Shown here in pieces: positions 57,001-64,000 of a DNA stretch of 64,000 nt. Position numbers and translations under genes: made by a program. The stretch comes from Pseudarthrobacter sp. NamB4 (lineage in GTDB: Bacteria > Actinomycetota > Actinomycetes > Actinomycetales > Micrococcaceae), in assembly GCF_005796185.1 (NCBI RefSeq), contig NZ_VAHM01000013.1, forward strand, positions 62,001 to 126,000. The letters run 5' to 3'. How positions within the stretch are numbered: the stretch's first letter is position 1; every line of letters begins with the position of its first letter. The notes under the pieces are model-generated. The model made no database searches, was not told the DNA's origin, and saw nothing but the letters and a program-made list of their open reading frames with translations.

Positions 57001-57080
57001 GCTCCGAGCCTGTCGAAGTCGATCTCCTCGGTGCCGGCAAAGGGACCGAAACCGGAAATGCTGAGGCGGTGGATCCTCAT
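54012..57080 (-). CDS. sbcC: exonuclease SbcC (Rad50-like ATPase)
   Basis: A 1022-residue SMC-type ATPase that works with SbcD to cut hairpins and process DNA ends. Walker A is GPTGAGKTSVLDAI near residue 38. Long coiled coils flank the zinc hook CPVCGSLDHPG in the middle of the protein. The C-terminus has the signature LSGGESFMASLSLALGLADV and Walker B ETLFVDEGFGSLDE. Length and order are standard. The ATG overlaps the sbcD stop by four bases. Confidence 0.97.
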   Translation of the reverse strand: MRIHRLSISGFGPFAGTEEIDFDRLGAHGLFLLNGPTGAGKTSVLDAICFALYGSVPGARQDGKRLRSDHAEPAQEPAVTCEFSAQGRRLEVTRSPAWDKPSARGKNGFTTQQAKTLLRERVGGTWTEKSTRNDEAGAELLALLGMDREQFTRVVLLPQGDFAAFLRSKATERLELLQKLFGTERFEAVEQDLSRQAQAAKEEVALVASRLELVAARAEAEAARLNLDATGSPPPEHNIARLSWLEDAVRDRRRELAGAADLAEAASRQCRKSVDEEAAREERRRRLDAAVARQTAVEQQAPLLEEQLFRLGRHRKAAVLDGQLQNVDASAARVRSAASAAESAFTLLSLAAEENTELAQLDLKPQGARAPEGAGPAIGAAAELGRLRSLLAVVEARLPDEDRLQGLGKRRSGLLKKQEDLTASVADAVRRRVKLQDERSRLQVRLQQLEQRAGAAALRRKEATAADELLNVVQRYGSALAARDAVKARWDGSRENQLEAKRRWLDLREQRLANAAAELAAKLVAGEQCPVCGSLDHPGPASGGPAGPGLAQEEEDARLEHEAAEAAFSRVAEQLAEANQRVAVLAGQGGDTAADDALDAAERARLAAADAEEAMEELESVRLRLDELEAAVAAAEETRSGAESELARTAALLTDLTEQSSALDQSLAGLRGGHRSLSQRLRALDNAVAVLDKAVEAQAHLETAEARAGEARQQLERALPAAGFATAEEAREQLLAAHEAAALEAEVRAAQDEAARVAELFVSEDIVLAAEEKDAGYDVDGERLAALRDAAAAALQEARDADLAAGMAARCLASLQGLRAEYEELAGAARQPAERAQMLAGLADAAAGRGENTYRMSLNSYVLAARLEQVALAASERLVAMSDGRYLLQHTDAKAARGAKSGLGLEVVDQWTGHRRDTSTLSGGESFMASLSLALGLADVVQQEAGGVEIETLFVDEGFGSLDEQSLEQVMDALEGLRDGGRVVGLVSHVAEMKQRIGAQLQVLKGRNGSTLRILDSLEAPG

Positions 57081-58261
57081 CGTGATGCCTCCTGGACGCG
57101 CACATTCTCGAGCGCGGATGCCAGCGCTGCCTTTTCGTCCTCATCGGGCACCCTGCCGCGCACGTGCTCCAGGAAGCCGCAGCACACCGAGAGGTCGTCC
57201 GGCGCGTCAGCAAGCCTGCTGCTGTAACTCTGGATTGCAGCAGGTGCTCCGCCCTCCGGGTCAAACCCAAGGACCAGTGTGTCCGGAAACCTGGAACGCA
57301 GCCGCTCCATGGCCCGTGCCGGCCGCTGCGCATCAGTCAGCGTGATCTGGCAGTAGGCAGTTTCAGCCCACTGGTGTTCAGGCGCTTCCAAAAGCTCCGC
57401 GAGCGTACCCCGCAGCACCGCCAGTGCCCGTGGCGCCTCCCACAGGATTTCCGCCACCGAACTGACGCCGTCCGCGCCGATGTCCACCAGCCAGCCGCCT
57501 TTCCGGTGGGCGGCCTCGGAGAAGGAATATGCCAGGGGCGAGCCCGAGTACCTCACCTGCGGCGAGAGCGCCTGGCGTCCGTGCAGGTGTCCCAGCGCCG
57601 TGTAGCCGAAACCGTCGAAGAGATCCAGCGGTACTGCGCCCACGCCGCCCATGCTGAGGTCTCGTTCGCTGTCCGAGCTGATCCCTCCGCTCGCGAATGT
57701 ATGCGCCAGGACGACCGAATGGACAGTGGAGGAGTCTGACCGGCGTTCGATATCCCCGCGGATCAAGGCAGTGGCTGCACGGGTGACCTCAAAGTGGCTG
57801 GCAGTTTCCACCCCCAGTTGTTCGGCGACCAGCCGGGGCTCAAGCCAGGGTATGCCGTAGATGGCCACCACAGCCCCGGCCTGGTCGCCGGCGGCATGGT
57901 CCTCCAGCGGCAGCAGCAGCGGCTCGGCGAGGTCCGCCGGCCTGGTCCGCAGATGGACTCCCCCGCGCTCCAGGAGCCGGGACGCGAAACCAAGGCGGAT
58001 GGCCGAATCGTGGTTCCCGCTGGTGAGCACCACTTTGGCTCCTGCCGAAGTCAGCCGGACCAGGGCCTCGTCCAGCAGGTTCACCACGTCCACGCCGGGA
58101 AGGGCGCGATCGTAGACGTCGCCTGCTACCAGGACGACGTCAACGCTGTGCCGGCTGACGGCTCCGACCAACTGGTCGACAAAGTTGCGCTGTGCATCCA
58201 GCATGCCAACGCCGTGGAAGGACCGCCCCAAGTGCCAGTCCGATGTGTGGAGTAACCGCAT
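57077..58261 (-). CDS. sbcD: exonuclease SbcD (Mre11-like nuclease)
   Basis: A 394-residue metallophosphoesterase nuclease partnering SbcC. The metal-binding motifs are LHTSDWHLGRSFHG at the N-terminus, VAGDVYDRALP, LTSGNHDSAIRLGF and the later LGHLHG. A -10-like TAGCTT ends six bases before the ATG, so a leaderless start is possible. sbcC follows with a four-base overlap. Confidence 0.97.
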   Translation of the reverse strand: MRLLHTSDWHLGRSFHGVGMLDAQRNFVDQLVGAVSRHSVDVVLVAGDVYDRALPGVDVVNLLDEALVRLTSAGAKVVLTSGNHDSAIRLGFASRLLERGGVHLRTRPADLAEPLLLPLEDHAAGDQAGAVVAIYGIPWLEPRLVAEQLGVETASHFEVTRAATALIRGDIERRSDSSTVHSVVLAHTFASGGISSDSERDLSMGGVGAVPLDLFDGFGYTALGHLHGRQALSPQVRYSGSPLAYSFSEAAHRKGGWLVDIGADGVSSVAEILWEAPRALAVLRGTLAELLEAPEHQWAETAYCQITLTDAQRPARAMERLRSRFPDTLVLGFDPEGGAPAAIQSYSSRLADAPDDLSVCCGFLEHVRGRVPDEDEKAALASALENVRVQEASR

Positions 58262-58318
58262 GTCCCTAAGCTATCGGCCGGCACTGACAACCGGCGCAAC
58301 GTCAACCATCACCATGGC

Positions 58319-59290
58319 TCAGCCCCGCTTGCCTTCAAAGAACTCCTGGGCTTCACTGCCAGCCCGCCCGGAGCCGTCCCCGCCCTGGTGCACGTGCCCG
58401 GTGGCGCCCGCAGCTTCAGGGGAAGTATCGGTCCCGCCCGATCGGTTGGATTCCGGGGCTGCAGCAGGGCCCGTGTTCCCGCGAACGGCGTCAACACCTG
58501 GCCCGAAGCTCCGGAACACAAGCCCCGCAACGGCGGCGCCCACCAGCGGAGCGGCCAGGAAGACCCACAGCTGCTCAAGGGCCCAGCCGGAGCTGAAGAC
58601 AGCGGACGAAACAGCGCGGGCAGGATTGAACGGCAGGTTGCCTACGGACTGGCCCAGCTGCAGCAGGACTGCAAAGGACAGGCCGACGGCGACGGGCGCC
58701 GCCAGGCCATGGCTGACGGAGGCGCCGCTGCTCGGGGCGCCGTCCCTGCCGCGGGTGCCGGCCCTGCCGGACGTGCCCAGGAAGACCGCAACGATGATGG
58801 CGGCACCGAGCATTTCAAGAAGCAGCGCCGCCGCCAGCGGAGCCTGGATGATGGAGTGCTCGCCAAAACCGGCAGTGACCGTGTCGAAAGCCGTCCGGCT
58901 GTCCGTGATGCCCGGAAGGGTCCGCAGGACGGCGAACAGTGCCAGGGCACCGGCGAATCCCCCGGCCACCTGCGCTGCTGCATAGGCGGCAGCAGCGCCT
59001 GCCCGGATGCGGCCGGCCAGCAGATGGCCCACGGTGATGGCCGGGTTGAAGTGCCCGCCCGAGACGTGGGCGAAAGCGAGCATGGCGGCGGTAACGGCCA
59101 GGCCGGCAGCAAGGGCAGCAGGCAGGGGGCTGGAGTCCGGGATGGTGAACAGCGGAACGCCGAGACCGGCCACCACAATGAACAGGCTGCCGAATGCCTC
59201 GGCCGCCAGCCTCGGCAGGAGCCCGGGACGTGAATCCGGTGGGGTGCCCGGTTGCAGTGCGTCGTTATGGTCGATGGCGGGGGTGCTCAT
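58319..59290 (-). CDS. aquaporin (MIP family channel)
   Basis: A 323-residue channel with six helices and two half-helices: GHFNPAITVG and NLPFNPARAV supply the paired NPA motifs. The selectivity and length suit an AqpZ-type water channel, but extra hydrophilic residues occur in the mid loop (TSGRAGTRGRDGAPSSG) and at the C-terminus (about 50 residues rich in Gly, Ser, Asp). The ATG is preceded by AAGGG. A glycerol facilitator role is less likely, since the loop E residues near NPAR fit water channels better. Confidence 0.92.
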   Translation of the reverse strand: MSTPAIDHNDALQPGTPPDSRPGLLPRLAAEAFGSLFIVVAGLGVPLFTIPDSSPLPAALAAGLAVTAAMLAFAHVSGGHFNPAITVGHLLAGRIRAGAAAAYAAAQVAGGFAGALALFAVLRTLPGITDSRTAFDTVTAGFGEHSIIQAPLAAALLLEMLGAAIIVAVFLGTSGRAGTRGRDGAPSSGASVSHGLAAPVAVGLSFAVLLQLGQSVGNLPFNPARAVSSAVFSSGWALEQLWVFLAAPLVGAAVAGLVFRSFGPGVDAVRGNTGPAAAPESNRSGGTDTSPEAAGATGHVHQGGDGSGRAGSEAQEFFEGKRG

Positions 59291-59449
59291 GCTGGGACCC
59301 TTAGGTAGTCAGAAGGTGTTGGTGCTGCCGCCGGGCAACTTCACCATTATTCCAGCCGCAACTGGATGTTTGCTGAGGCAGCGCGCTTGCGCGCTGGCAA
59401 TGTCCGGCAGGCGTGCGGGCGGGGTTTGCGGCCGCGGTAAATTTACAGG

Positions 59450-60556
59450 ATGAGCATCAAACCTGGCCCTTCCGCACCCGCCCTGACATCCCGCATCCAT
59501 GGCTGCCTGCTCGGTGGCGCCCTGGGCGATTCACTGGGCTACGCCGTCGGCAAGGATCCGATGGAAGAAATCCGCCGCCGCTTCGGGGGCCGCGGGCTTA
59601 CCGGCTTCGACGCTCTCCCGGAGAGCAGGTTCTCGGACGAAACCCAGCTGACCCTTTACACGGTGGACGGTCTGGTTGAGGCGCTGGAATGGGCAAATTC
59701 CGGTGTGGGGGCTGATGTGAATGCCTGCCTTTGGCTGGCCTACCTCCGTTGGCTGGCAAGCCAGGGTGAGGAGGCCGGGCCGTCGGCACCGGCGCCCCAG
59801 CCCCGATGGATTGACCGCCAAGGTGTGCTTCGCCAGCGCCGGAACCCGGATGAGGCCTGCATTTCAGGGCTTGCAACCGGTGAAATGGGCACGTCCGTCC
59901 GCCCTGTGAATCCCGGCTCGAAAGGCTGCGGAACGGTGGTCCGTTCAGCACCCTTCGGGCTGATCCCGCACATCGCACCCGAGGCCGTTTACAAGCTGAG
60001 TGCGGACGCCGCCTCCCTGACCCACGGGCATCCGGCGGCGCGGCAGAGCTCGGGGATCTTCAGCCTCCTGATACATCGGCTGGTATCAGGAGAAGGGCTC
60101 TTGGATGCGGTGACTGCAGTAACAGCCCACGCACGCACTTTGAATGAGGTGGCCCCGGAACTGCCTGAACGCCTTGAGGCTGCCCTCCAGCTTGCCGGCA
60201 AGGGAGTGGTCACTCCGGAGGAGCTCACCGCCACCCTCGGTGAGGGGCGGCTCGCCGAAGAAGCCCTCGCCGTCGCGCTTTATGCAGTGCTCGCAACGCT
60301 GCCGAAAACCGGCACGGACGTTACGGCCGACGGCGGCACGGACACGCTGCCCGTCCGTCACTTCCGGGAGGCGGTGGCACGGGCAGTGAATCACGGCGGC
60401 AGCAGTGATTCCACCGGATCCGTCGCCGGAAACATCCTTGGCGCGTTCTACGGCGAGGACTGCCTGCCTGCGGACTGGCTGGAATCGCTGGAGGCACCGG
60501 AGGCGGTCCGGGGCATGGCCAACCTGCTGGCGGGGGTCACATCCGCCGAAGGCTGA
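59450..60556 (+). CDS. ADP-ribosylglycohydrolase family protein with altered metal site
   Basis: A 368-residue all-helical protein of the DraG/ARH family. The N-terminus has GCLLGGALGDSLGYAVGKDP, then FSDETQLTLYTVDGLVEAL where the usual SDDTxMT has Glu in place of the second Asp. The C-terminal metal motif, normally GGDTDS/T, reads GGSSDSTGSVAGNILGAFYG, so the first Asp is Ser. Activity may be lost or changed. It normally removes ADP-ribose from proteins or DNA. A -10-like TAAATT ends six bases before the ATG. Its end overlaps the convergent DUF4395 gene by 20 bases. Confidence 0.85.
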   Translation: MSIKPGPSAPALTSRIHGCLLGGALGDSLGYAVGKDPMEEIRRRFGGRGLTGFDALPESRFSDETQLTLYTVDGLVEALEWANSGVGADVNACLWLAYLRWLASQGEEAGPSAPAPQPRWIDRQGVLRQRRNPDEACISGLATGEMGTSVRPVNPGSKGCGTVVRSAPFGLIPHIAPEAVYKLSADAASLTHGHPAARQSSGIFSLLIHRLVSGEGLLDAVTAVTAHARTLNEVAPELPERLEAALQLAGKGVVTPEELTATLGEGRLAEEALAVALYAVLATLPKTGTDVTADGGTDTLPVRHFREAVARAVNHGGSSDSTGSVAGNILGAFYGEDCLPADWLESLEAPEAVRGMANLLAGVTSAEG

Positions 60557-61016
60557 TGTTGTTGCACGCCTCGCAGACGTCTTCAGGAATCATTCCCCGA
60601 CGCTGCAGGAACCCGAAGACCACGCAGCCGAGGCAAAAGCCCGCAAAAGCTTCCAGTGACGCCGCCGCGATCAGGATGCCAAGAGCTGCCCAGGCGGCGG
60701 GCACCGCTCCGGCCATGAACAAAACCAGTGCAGCAGTGGAGACCGCCGCCCCCATCCCCTGGGCGAAGCGTTTGGGCGGGCCGGGGACCAGTTTCACCCG
60801 CCCCAGCCATGGAGTGATGACCTTCACGGACAGCAGCGCCAGCGGTGAGACCCTTGGGCCAAAGAGCACCCGCAGCCAGAATCCGGCGGCGATGGCCGCC
60901 AGGCCCCACACGGAACCGGTGGCCACCGTGACCGCCGCCAGCAGCACCACCAGCCCCGCTGTGACGCGGGCGGCATACTCGTTGACGGGGTTCGGGAAGG
61001 CGAACAGAGAACTCAT
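60537..61016 (-). CDS. DUF4395 family membrane protein
   Basis: A 159-residue small integral membrane protein with about four hydrophobic segments. It starts FAFPNPVNEYAARVTAGLVVL, contains GFWLRVLFGPRVSPLALLSVK, and ends with Cys-bearing GFCLGCVVFGFLQRRG and CEACNN, all typical of DUF4395. In many actinobacteria this family neighbours thiosulfate sulfurtransferase or thioredoxin genes; none is visible here. The function is unknown. Confidence 0.88.
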   Translation of the reverse strand: MSSLFAFPNPVNEYAARVTAGLVVLLAAVTVATGSVWGLAAIAAGFWLRVLFGPRVSPLALLSVKVITPWLGRVKLVPGPPKRFAQGMGAAVSTAALVLFMAGAVPAAWAALGILIAAASLEAFAGFCLGCVVFGFLQRRGMIPEDVCEACNNISLRRM

Positions 61017-61082
61017 GGGCCAAGGCTAGGAGCGGGCACGCCTCCGGCCAAGCTGTGTTGCGCCGGATGAACCATCGGACCC

Positions 61083-62102
61083 CTAGGCTATGGCTGCCGC
61101 CGCCACATCCCCCACCATCTGCAGGAACTCGCCTTCGGACAGCACCTCGATGGCCTGGCCGCGTTCATGGAGCTCCAGCACCCGCCTGGCCTTGCCGGTC
61201 AGCCTGCCTGAGCGGAGGTCGGACGCCAAAAAACCGTCCCCTACCACCAGGACGGTGGTGCGTCCCGTCACCCTGCTTTCCGGCCGGGCACCGAAATCTG
61301 CGGAAAGCCGCTTCGCTTCCGGCCGCCCCATGGAGAGCTGCCCGGTGAAAACCACCGTCTGCCCGTACAGGGGGTGGCCAGGCTCGGCTGCGGGATTGGG
61401 AAGCGGGTTGGCGCCCTCCTCGGGCCAGCCCGACCGGAACGGCCGAACCGGCGCAGCGCTGGTGAGGGCCGACGCGGACAAGGCGGCCAGGCTGGGCTTC
61501 GACAGCAGCCCGCTGGCCGGGTCGAAGGCCTGCTGGCGCGGCACCGCCAGCCCCAGGGAGAGATAGAGTTCCGCGATGCTGTTGGCCTGGTTCCGCCGGG
61601 CGATGTCGATCAGGATCCCGGCGCATGCCCTCGCGTCCTCGGCGGCGTCGTGGTGTTTCACCAGGGGTACGCCGGCTTCCTCCGCGGCAAACGGCAGGGA
61701 GTTGGACACCAGCGAATAGCACCGCCGGGAGAGCATCACCGTGCAGACATAGTCGTAGGCGGGCCCGGGCAGTCCCGAGACCTCCAGTCCGGAACGGATC
61801 ACTCCCAAATCGAAGGCAGCGTTGTGGGCCGCAAGGATGTCATCCCCGATGAATGCACCGATCTCCGGGAAGAGCTCCCCGAAACGGGGGTGGCCGGCCA
61901 CGTCCTCAGCCCTGATCCCGTGGATCCGGACATTGTGGTAATCGAAGTGGTCGTGGTTCCGAGGAGGCCGCATGAGCCACGAGGCCTCCTCGACGATCCG
62001 TCCGCCCCGGACCTTCGTGAGGCCAACCGCACAGGGAGAGCCCCGGAAGCCGTTTGCAGTCTCGAAGTCAATCGCCGTAAAGTCCAAACCCACGGCCCCC
62101 AC
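61083..62102 (-). CDS. DEDDh 3'-5' exonuclease fused to a BRCT domain
   Basis: A 339-residue protein. Residues about 5-175 are a DnaQ-like exonuclease: AIDFETANG (Exo I Asp-x-Glu), AHNAAFDLG (Exo II) and KHHDAAEDARAC (Exo III His-Asp). Residues about 245-335 are a BRCT domain (GQTVVFTGQLSMGRPEAKRL, TTVLVVGDGFLASDLRSG). The pair resembles the epsilon-like exonucleases fused to BRCT in actinobacteria. It may proofread or trim ends in repair. GTG at 62102 or 62093 could be the start. Confidence 0.9.
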   Translation of the reverse strand: MGAVGLDFTAIDFETANGFRGSPCAVGLTKVRGGRIVEEASWLMRPPRNHDHFDYHNVRIHGIRAEDVAGHPRFGELFPEIGAFIGDDILAAHNAAFDLGVIRSGLEVSGLPGPAYDYVCTVMLSRRCYSLVSNSLPFAAEEAGVPLVKHHDAAEDARACAGILIDIARRNQANSIAELYLSLGLAVPRQQAFDPASGLLSKPSLAALSASALTSAAPVRPFRSGWPEEGANPLPNPAAEPGHPLYGQTVVFTGQLSMGRPEAKRLSADFGARPESRVTGRTTVLVVGDGFLASDLRSGRLTGKARRVLELHERGQAIEVLSEGEFLQMVGDVAAAAIA

Positions 62103-62146
62103 CTTACCGCCGGTCAGCGCCCAAACCCGTCAAGTACCCTTGAGGG

Positions 62147-62938
62147 GTGAACTTTCCTGTGATGAACGACCTCGCCGTGTCCCTGCTGGGCGGGGCAGGA
62201 CCGGTCCAGCCGCAGCTGGCCTCCTTCCTGCCCGACTGGCTGAACCCCCAGGTTTTCCTGGCCGATCCTGCGCTGGCTCCCTGGGTGGTCCTGCTCGTGT
62301 GCGGCATCGTCTTCGCGGAAACCGGCCTGCTGGTGGGCTTCTTCCTCCCGGGTGATTCCATGCTGTTCACCGCCGGGCTGCTCGTCGCCACGGACACCAT
62401 CAAGTTCAACGTCTGGCTTTTCGCCCTGCTGATCATCATCTCGGCCATCGTGGGAAACCAGACCGGCTACCTCATTGGGTCAAAAGCCGGCCCCGCCATC
62501 TTCAACAAACCCAATTCACGCCTCTTCAAGCGCGAAAACGTGGAGAACGCACACGCCTTCTTCGAAAAGCACGGCGGCAAGGCGCTGATCCTGGCGCGTT
62601 TCGTCCCGATCATCCGGACCTTCGTGCCAGTCATCGTGGGTGTGGCGCAGATGAACAAGAAGAAGTTCTTCCTCTATAACGTCATCGGCGCAGTGCTGTG
62701 GGGCGGCGGCGTGACGCTCCTGGGTTACCTGCTGGGCGACAGGATCCCATGGGTGCGGGATAACCTGGATATCATTTTCATCGCCATCGTCCTGGTTTCG
62801 GTCCTGCCCATCGGCGTGGAGGTCCTCCGCGGAATCTCCGCCAAGCGCCAGGCGAAGGCCTACGGCACCGATCCGGTGGATGAGTTCATCGAGGAACACG
62901 CCCCCGAGGACGAGCAGAAGACCCGCCGCCTTCCCTAG
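62147..62938 (+). CDS. DedA family membrane protein
   Basis: A 263-residue integral membrane protein of the DedA/SNARE-associated (VTT) family. It contains FAETGLLVGFFLPGDSMLF, GNQTGYLIGSKAG, and the conserved RFVPIIRTFVPVIVG with its two arginines and Pro, then WGGGVTLLGYLLG. Family members are implicated in lipid carrier (undecaprenyl phosphate) and phospholipid flipping. The C-terminus is acidic and hydrophilic. GTG at 62147 or ATG at 62162 could be used. Confidence 0.92.
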   Translation: MNFPVMNDLAVSLLGGAGPVQPQLASFLPDWLNPQVFLADPALAPWVVLLVCGIVFAETGLLVGFFLPGDSMLFTAGLLVATDTIKFNVWLFALLIIISAIVGNQTGYLIGSKAGPAIFNKPNSRLFKRENVENAHAFFEKHGGKALILARFVPIIRTFVPVIVGVAQMNKKKFFLYNVIGAVLWGGGVTLLGYLLGDRIPWVRDNLDIIFIAIVLVSVLPIGVEVLRGISAKRQAKAYGTDPVDEFIEEHAPEDEQKTRRLP

Positions 62939-62949
62939 CAGCGATTACG

Positions 62950-62990
62950 AAAAGGCGCGCTCCCCGATGAAACGGGAAGCGCGCCTTTTT
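62950..62990. terminator. bidirectional rho-independent terminator
   Basis: AAAAGGCGCGCT and AAGCGCGCCTTTTT form a long stem with an inner CCCCG/CGGG helix between the convergent dedA and rdgB genes. T-runs follow on both strands (TTTTTATT on plus, TTTTCG on minus). Confidence 0.9.
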
Positions 62991-63007
62991 ATTGCGCCGC
63001 GGCTTTG

Positions 63008-63694
63008 TCAGTCCTGGTGCGGACCGACGTCCGGACTGATGGCAGCCTCCCCAAGCGCCTCCACAATCGCCGGCAGGAGTGCCCGGAATGCCTTGCCGCG
63101 GTGGCTGATGGCGTTCTTTTCCTCTGCCGACAACTCAGCGCAACTGCGGCCCTCCCCCGTGGGCTGCAGCACCGGATCATAGCCGAAGCCGCCGTCCCCG
63201 CGGGGCTCGCGCAGCAGCACGCCTTCCAGCTGACCGTACTCCACCACCTCGCGGCCGGGAACGCCGTCCAGGGCAGGCACCGCCAGGGCTGCGGCGCACA
63301 CGAAGGCAGCACCCCGGTGGATATCCGGCACGTCGGAGAGCTGGCTGAGCAGCAGGCGGAGGTTGGCTTCGTCATCGCCATGACTGCCGGACCACCGCGC
63401 CGAAAAGATTCCCGGCGCTCCGCCCATAACATCAACGGCAAGGCCCGAATCGTCCGCGATGGCCACCATGCCGGTGGCCTCCGCAACGGCACGCGCCTTC
63501 AGCAGGGAATTCTCGGCGAAAGTAACGCCTGTTTCGACGACGTCGGGGGCACCTGCCGCAGCGGCGTCCACCACCTGCGTGTCGACGTCGAGCCCCGGCA
63601 CCTGCCCACGCAGCAACTCCCTCAGCTCACGGAGCTTGCCCTTGTTGTGGGTGGCCAGGACAAGGCGCGGCGCAGCGCTGCCGGCCGCGCTCAC
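63008..63694 (-). CDS. rdgB: RdgB/HAM1 non-canonical purine NTP pyrophosphatase
   Basis: A 228-residue enzyme hydrolysing dITP, XTP and ITP to monophosphates, keeping deaminated purines out of DNA and RNA. Motifs are [15 protein letters not shown] at the N-terminus, [25 protein letters not shown] and [10 protein letters not shown], with the C-terminal [10 protein letters not shown]. The GTG start overlaps the rph stop (GTGA), the common rph-rdgB operon arrangement. Confidence 0.96.
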   Translation of the reverse strand: MSAAGSAAPRLVLATHNKGKLRELRELLRGQVPGLDVDTQVVDAAAAGAPDVVETGVTFAENSLLKARAVAEATGMVAIADDSGLAVDVMGGAPGIFSARWSGSHGDDEANLRLLLSQLSDVPDIHRGAAFVCAAALAVPALDGVPGREVVEYGQLEGVLLREPRGDGGFGYDPVLQPTGEGRSCAELSAEEKNAISHRGKAFRALLPAIVEALGEAAISPDVGPHQD

Positions 63695-64000
63695 AGCGTG
63701 TCTGCCAGGGTTTCGCGCTGGATGGCGGCAAGCTGCGTGGTGCCCAGCAGGGCAAGGTCCAGGAGCGCGTCCAGTTCGGCCCGGTCGAAGGGCGCGCCTT
63801 CAGCCGTTCCCTGGACCTCCACAAACTTGCCCGAGCCGGTGACCACCACGTTCATGTCCGTCTCCGCCCGGACGTCCTCGACGTACGGCAGGTCCAGCAT
63901 GGGTACGCCGTCGATGATGCCCACGGAAACGGCCGCAATGGTGTCCACGAGGGGCTGGGCGTTCTTGGCGATCAGGTTGTTGTCGCGGGCGAAACGGATG
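63691..64000 (-). CDS. rph: ribonuclease PH, 3' part only
   Basis: The C-terminal about 102 residues of a phosphorolytic 3'-5' exoribonuclease that trims tRNA 3' ends. The visible part reads [20 protein letters not shown], then [40 protein letters not shown] and a C-terminal helical segment, all typical of Rph. The 5' end lies beyond the right edge. It is followed by rdgB with a four-base overlap. Confidence 0.95.
   Translation of the reverse strand, partial: IRFARDNNLIAKNAQPLVDTIAAVSVGIIDGVPMLDLPYVEDVRAETDMNVVVTGSGKFVEVQGTAEGAPFDRAELDALLDLALLGTTQLAAIQRETLADTL

Noticed and set aside
54867..57227. Plus-strand open frame of about 786 codons opposite sbcC
   Set aside because: Antisense shadow of SbcC; composition is Cys/Arg/Pro/Phe-rich and unlike a real protein.

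Overview
The window is a high-GC actinobacterial chromosome segment. Gene content and order (SbcCD with an actinobacterial-size SbcC, malate:quinone oxidoreductase, the NrtR-nadABC operon, the ilvBNC attenuator), many GTG/TTG starts and many -10 boxes placed 6-7 nt before a start codon all fit a Micrococcaceae member such as Arthrobacter or Pseudarthrobacter. The genus is inferred from overall character, not from a marker gene. I see no prophage, insertion sequence, CRISPR array or rRNA operon. Most of the window is core metabolism.

Region 1 (1-28 kb) is mostly minus strand and dominated by branched-chain amino acid synthesis. It holds the start of leuC with a divergent IclR regulator, then ilvE, leuB, serA, ilvC, ilvN, ilvB and ilvD. 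ilvB is preceded by a 17-residue leader peptide (MTFVTGIVVVLTKRVAH) and a rho-independent terminator, a textbook attenuator whose leader appears to be leaderless. Between these genes sit two membrane-anchored dynamin-like GTPases with an upstream 36-codon reading frame, tRNA-Glu and tRNA-Gln, a HAD phosphatase, gltX, a FAH-family enzyme, a metallo-beta-lactamase-fold hydrolase, metG and a FtsX-type ABC exporter.

Region 2 (28-40 kb) is mostly plus strand. It holds tRNA-Lys, a MarR regulator divergent from a Bcp peroxiredoxin, tRNA-Leu, a fasciclin lipoprotein, an orphan peptide-type binding protein, mqo, a large RND pump, a luciferase-like flavoenzyme with its own MarR regulator, a transglutaminase-like protein, a decayed lipoprotein gene and a DUF1684 protein.

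Region 3 (40-64 kb) starts with the minus-strand NAD operon nrtR-nadA-nadB-nadC-nadS, whose genes overlap or nearly touch. A near-perfect 27-bp NrtR-type operator lies upstream. It continues with an amino acid permease, an alpha/beta hydrolase, a phosphoribosyltransferase, an MHS-family transporter with an IclR regulator, another MFS transporter, sbcC-sbcD, an aquaporin, an ADP-ribosylglycohydrolase-like protein, a DUF4395 protein, an exonuclease-BRCT fusion, a DedA protein, rdgB and the 3' part of rph.

The points most worth a second look are the ilv attenuator, the paired GTPases with their micro-ORF, the degenerate ADP-ribosylglycohydrolase, the multiply frameshifted lipoprotein, and the shared leaderless promoter layout. 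I did not find an obviously new multi-gene defence or mobile system.
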